From Ilumatobacteraceae bacterium (GTDB taxonomy: Bacteria > Actinomycetota > Acidimicrobiia > Acidimicrobiales > Ilumatobacteraceae), in the NCBI GenBank assembly GCA_019090765.1, contig JAHRVJ010000082.1, positions 1 through 8,680 of the forward strand: a stretch of DNA of 8,680 nucleotides, in the 5' to 3' direction. Of the stretch, positions 6,315-8,680 are shown piece after piece. Each line of letters starts with the position of its first letter. The stretch's first letter is position 1. The notes beneath the pieces are model-generated. The model was not told where the DNA came from and searched no databases. It worked only from the letters and a program-made list of their open reading frames with translations. The translations under genes were made by a program, and so were the position numbers.

Positions 6315-8416
6315 CGCGTCCCACCCGTTTTCGCGCCGTCAACATCAGCCGCGGAATCACCGTCGACCGTCGGCTCTTCAGACTCTGAAGATGATTCATC
6401 GCCCGAGCGCGACGAGCGGGGATCCCAACGATCAAGCAGCGCGTCAAGCCTGCCGAAGGATCTACCCTTGCCGTATTCGAGGATTCCTTCGGGGTGACGT
6501 GCGTACTGGCTTGCCGCAAGACCGAACAGCACGAACCTCCACTTGCCAGACAACTGGAACACATTGCGCAACACGGCCCGCTCGAACAATCCGAAGGAGA
6601 CCCCCGCCATCACCGCGCCCTCAACGGTGCGCGCGCTGAGCGTCACAACCAAAACGGTCCAGAACAAACCAGCGAACGGTGCGAAGTTGCCGGCGTAGTT
6701 GACGTTCTCCTGTTGAATCGTCAGCAGTGACCCACCGAGTCCGGCGATCGCCGCCGAGAGGGCAAAAGCCGTGACGCGCACGCGCACCGGTGAAATCCCG
6801 ATCGACTCTGCGGCGACCTCGCTTCCCCGAAGCGCCTGCAGCGTGCGTCCCACAGTTCCCTCACGCACCCGAACTACGAGGAACGATGCGATGATGAACA
6901 CCACGATCACCAACAGCAGGAAAGACTTGTCGTTGTTGAAGTCGATGCCAAACATGTCCGGCCGGTCGACCCGGGTGCCTTGCAACAACGATGTGTCACC
7001 GCCACCGACCCAGCTGAACTTGATCATCACCGAATCAAAGAAGAACGCGAACGCGAGAGTGGCGATCGCAAACCAGACTCCACCAAGGCGAAGGATGGGC
7101 AACGCCAGCAATGCACCGACTGCCGCGGCAATCGCTGCGCCAATCAGCGCGCCGAGCAAAACCGGGATATCCCAGCGATCGGCAAGCTGGAAGACCGCGA
7201 ACCCGCCCATCGCCGCGAACGACGCCTGACACAGCGAGATCTGTCCGGCGAAACCAGTGATGACCGTGATCGACAGAAAGATCGTCGACATGATTACGGC
7301 TTGAGTAACCAAGAACATCCAACCGACATCAGCTTTGGCAAACACCCAGAAGGCGCAGATCCCAATAATCAGAATCGCGGTCACTCGGGTCACGTTCGTC
7401 AACCGTTTGCTTCTGGCTGAGGAGGCCAAACCTGGAGGAGGTGGATCAACCCCCGAAAGCGGGTCGGTGGAGTCAATCGACTGACGGATACCCGGCCACA
7501 AGACCATGATCCCGAACAACACAACGAACGGAAGCGACGGAGTCAGGTTCTCCTGGAAAGGCCGTAGCCACGAAAGGTCATCGGACCAGCGCGGTAAGAA
7601 CGTGGTGAACAGAGAGATGGTTATTCCGAGACCTAGTCCTCCGACAACCGCCCAAGGCAGACTGACCAGCTTGCCAATCGCCGCTGCCGCAATTGCGACG
7701 ACCATGATGTTGAAGAAATCTGGAGCCGCCAAAGTGTTGAATCGCGGCGCAATCAACACGCCACTCAAGCCGGCAAAGAGACTTGAGATCCCCCAGGCAA
7801 GTGACGACACTCGGTTCGAGTTAACACCCGCCAGCTCTGCCAGGCGAGGGCTCTCAACGACAGCCCGCATCGACAGCCCAATCGAGCTGTATCGGAACAT
7901 TGCCCCAAGCAGCAGCATTGCGGTCACCGCGACCAGTAGCTGCGCCAGCTCATTACGACTCCACGGGTAGACACCGAACGGGTCGTAGAACACGCTCGCC
8001 CCGTCAGGCAAAATCCCCTGCGGAGTCTGCCCTGCCACCGCCTCAAACCCGGCAAGCAACTCGAACAAAGCGGGGATGGCGACCGTCAAGCCGATCGCAA
8101 CTACAAGTTTGGCAACCGCCGGAGCCGTTCGTAAATGACGGAAAATTATTCGCTCAAGCAGCAACCCAATGGCTGGGGCCAAGAGGATCACGGAGATGAA
8201 GAACGCCCAGAACGTCGGCCACTCCCACTCGACCTTTGCCTTAAAATACATCGCGGCCGACACGTACGCCTGGGCACCAAAGGCCAAGTTGAATACACCC
8301 GATGTCTTGTACGTCAGTACAAACCCAAGCGCGATCAACGCGAAGACGGCCCCGGGCGGTGTGCCTTGCAGCACCGCCCGGAACACATCTTCGCCAACGT
8401 TTGCAGCGATCAGCAT
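6311..8416 (-). CDS. Fused LivH-LivM permease of a Liv/HAAT-type ABC importer
   Basis: 701-residue integral membrane protein joining both permeases of the importer. The LivH half (about 1-310) starts with PGAVFALIALGFVLTYKTSG (21-40) and VFNLAFGAQAY (41-51), the classical LivH opening. Its coupling loop is SIGLSMRAVVESPRLAELAGV (178-198). A Pro-rich, probably cytoplasmic linker (about 311-340, with PPPP) leads to the LivM half (about 341-650), with ITGFAGQISLCQASFAAMGG (386-405) and coupling loop TVGRTLQALRGSEVAAESIG (521-540). I count roughly eight hydrophobic segments per half. Residues 651-701 are a hydrophilic Ser/Glu/Asp-rich tail of unknown role. The start is supported by an in-frame TGA only 12 bases upstream. 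The gap to the upstream gene is 60 bases. Separate LivH and LivM are usual in proteobacteria; the fusion occurs in several actinobacteria. Confidence 0.93.
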   Translation of the reverse strand: MLIAANVGEDVFRAVLQGTPPGAVFALIALGFVLTYKTSGVFNLAFGAQAYVSAAMYFKAKVEWEWPTFWAFFISVILLAPAIGLLLERIIFRHLRTAPAVAKLVVAIGLTVAIPALFELLAGFEAVAGQTPQGILPDGASVFYDPFGVYPWSRNELAQLLVAVTAMLLLGAMFRYSSIGLSMRAVVESPRLAELAGVNSNRVSSLAWGISSLFAGLSGVLIAPRFNTLAAPDFFNIMVVAIAAAAIGKLVSLPWAVVGGLGLGITISLFTTFLPRWSDDLSWLRPFQENLTPSLPFVVLFGIMVLWPGIRQSIDSTDPLSGVDPPPPGLASSARSKRLTNVTRVTAILIIGICAFWVFAKADVGWMFLVTQAVIMSTIFLSITVITGFAGQISLCQASFAAMGGFAVFQLADRWDIPVLLGALIGAAIAAAVGALLALPILRLGGVWFAIATLAFAFFFDSVMIKFSWVGGGDTSLLQGTRVDRPDMFGIDFNNDKSFLLLVIVVFIIASFLVVRVREGTVGRTLQALRGSEVAAESIGISPVRVRVTAFALSAAIAGLGGSLLTIQQENVNYAGNFAPFAGLFWTVLVVTLSARTVEGAVMAGVSFGLFERAVLRNVFQLSGKWRFVLFGLAASQYARHPEGILEYGKGRSFGRLDALLDRWDPRSSRSGDESSSESEEPTVDGDSAADVDGAKTGGTR

Positions 8417-8476
8417 GCCGCTAGTTCAGTGTCCATCGCTTGTTCGAACCATCGCAGCCGATCAGTCCCTCACTAG

Positions 8477-8680
8477 TCAGCCGAAGTTCGTCGCTACAGG
8501 CTCGGAGTAGTCGAAGGTGTCGTTCGGCCAGCACAGGAACGGATCCGCTGGGTCAACCGTCGCGAACGCGCCGTCCTCGACACGAACAACAGTGAAACAC
8601 TCCTCCACGGAACCGTTTGTAGCCGCATCTTCGGGTGTCGGAGAGAAATGCTGGCGGGTCCAATCAATCGGATTCAGCAA
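8477..8680 (-). CDS. C-terminal end of a probable ABC transporter substrate-binding protein (partial)
   Basis: Only the last 67 residues are in the window; the frame runs off the right edge (the TTG at 8680 is just the edge codon). Visible are NPIDWTRQHFSP (3-14), VEECFTVVRVEDGAF (25-39) and DPADPFLCWP (43-52). The pattern of a 'FS' segment followed by a conserved strand '.C..V.RV.DG.F' resembles the end of extracellular ligand-binding proteins of Liv systems, and its position directly upstream of livHM, livG and livF on the same strand is where livK normally lies. The protein would be exported and deliver ligand to the permease. The signal peptide and ligand site are outside the window. The call relies more on context than on sequence. 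Confidence 0.65.
   Translation of the reverse strand: MLNPIDWTRQHFSPTPEDAATNGSVEECFTVVRVEDGAFATVDPADPFLCWPNDTFDYSEPVATNFG

Noticed and set aside
6018..6639. Plus-strand ORFs opposite livG and the permease C-terminus
   Set aside because: They run antisense to genes with intact ABC and permease motifs, and their low-complexity Ser/Arg/Pro products show no family signature.
6771..7970. Several 140-155-codon plus-strand ORFs opposite the permease
   Set aside because: They mirror hydrophobic codons of the LivHM gene and have no recognisable protein features.
8417..8476. 60-base gap before the permease examined for an attenuator or small RNA
   Set aside because: No stable hairpin, T-run or promoter pair stands out; it looks like an ordinary intra-operon spacer.

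Overview
This is a gene-dense window from a GC-rich bacterium, most likely an actinobacterium. The reasons are G/C-ending codons, GTG starts, a fused LivH-LivM permease and an amidohydrolase of a type common in actinobacterial acyl-CoA catabolism. An acidimicrobial or mycobacterial-type lineage is possible, but the sequence alone does not settle it. There is no gene-free stretch above 300 bases, and I saw no rRNA, tRNA, CRISPR array or mobile element.

The left half (1-4804, plus strand) reads as one tight catabolic gene group. It contains a 5'-truncated crotonase-fold enoyl-CoA hydratase, a second crotonase that looks like a delta3-delta2-enoyl-CoA isomerase, and a metal-dependent amidohydrolase-2 protein. 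A TetR-family regulator and a DUF1214-type protein follow. Gaps are 27-99 bases, and the DUF1214 gene has a strong Shine-Dalgarno sequence. The 99-base gap before the amidohydrolase holds an A/C-rich tract with a possible 32-codon Thr/Pro-rich ORF whose stop overlaps the amidohydrolase GTG start.

The right half (4825-8680, minus strand) is a branched-chain-amino-acid-type (HAAT/Liv) ABC importer. In transcription order it has the C-terminal end of a probable substrate-binding protein, a fused LivH-LivM permease of 701 residues, LivG and LivF. LivHM/LivG and LivG/LivF each overlap by ATGA, which implies translational coupling. The two operons converge with 20 bases between stop codons, and that gap holds a perfect 6-bp-stem hairpin that could end transcription from both sides.

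A plausible joint picture, which is inference, is uptake of a small organic acid or amino-acid-like compound by the Liv system. Oxidation of its CoA thioester would use the crotonases and the amidohydrolase, under control of the TetR protein. The actual substrate cannot be read from the sequence. I see no clearly new biological system; the most interesting points are the in-frame tandem crotonase pair, the isomerase-like active site of the second one, the unexplained DUF1214 gene and the A/C-rich leader-like tract.
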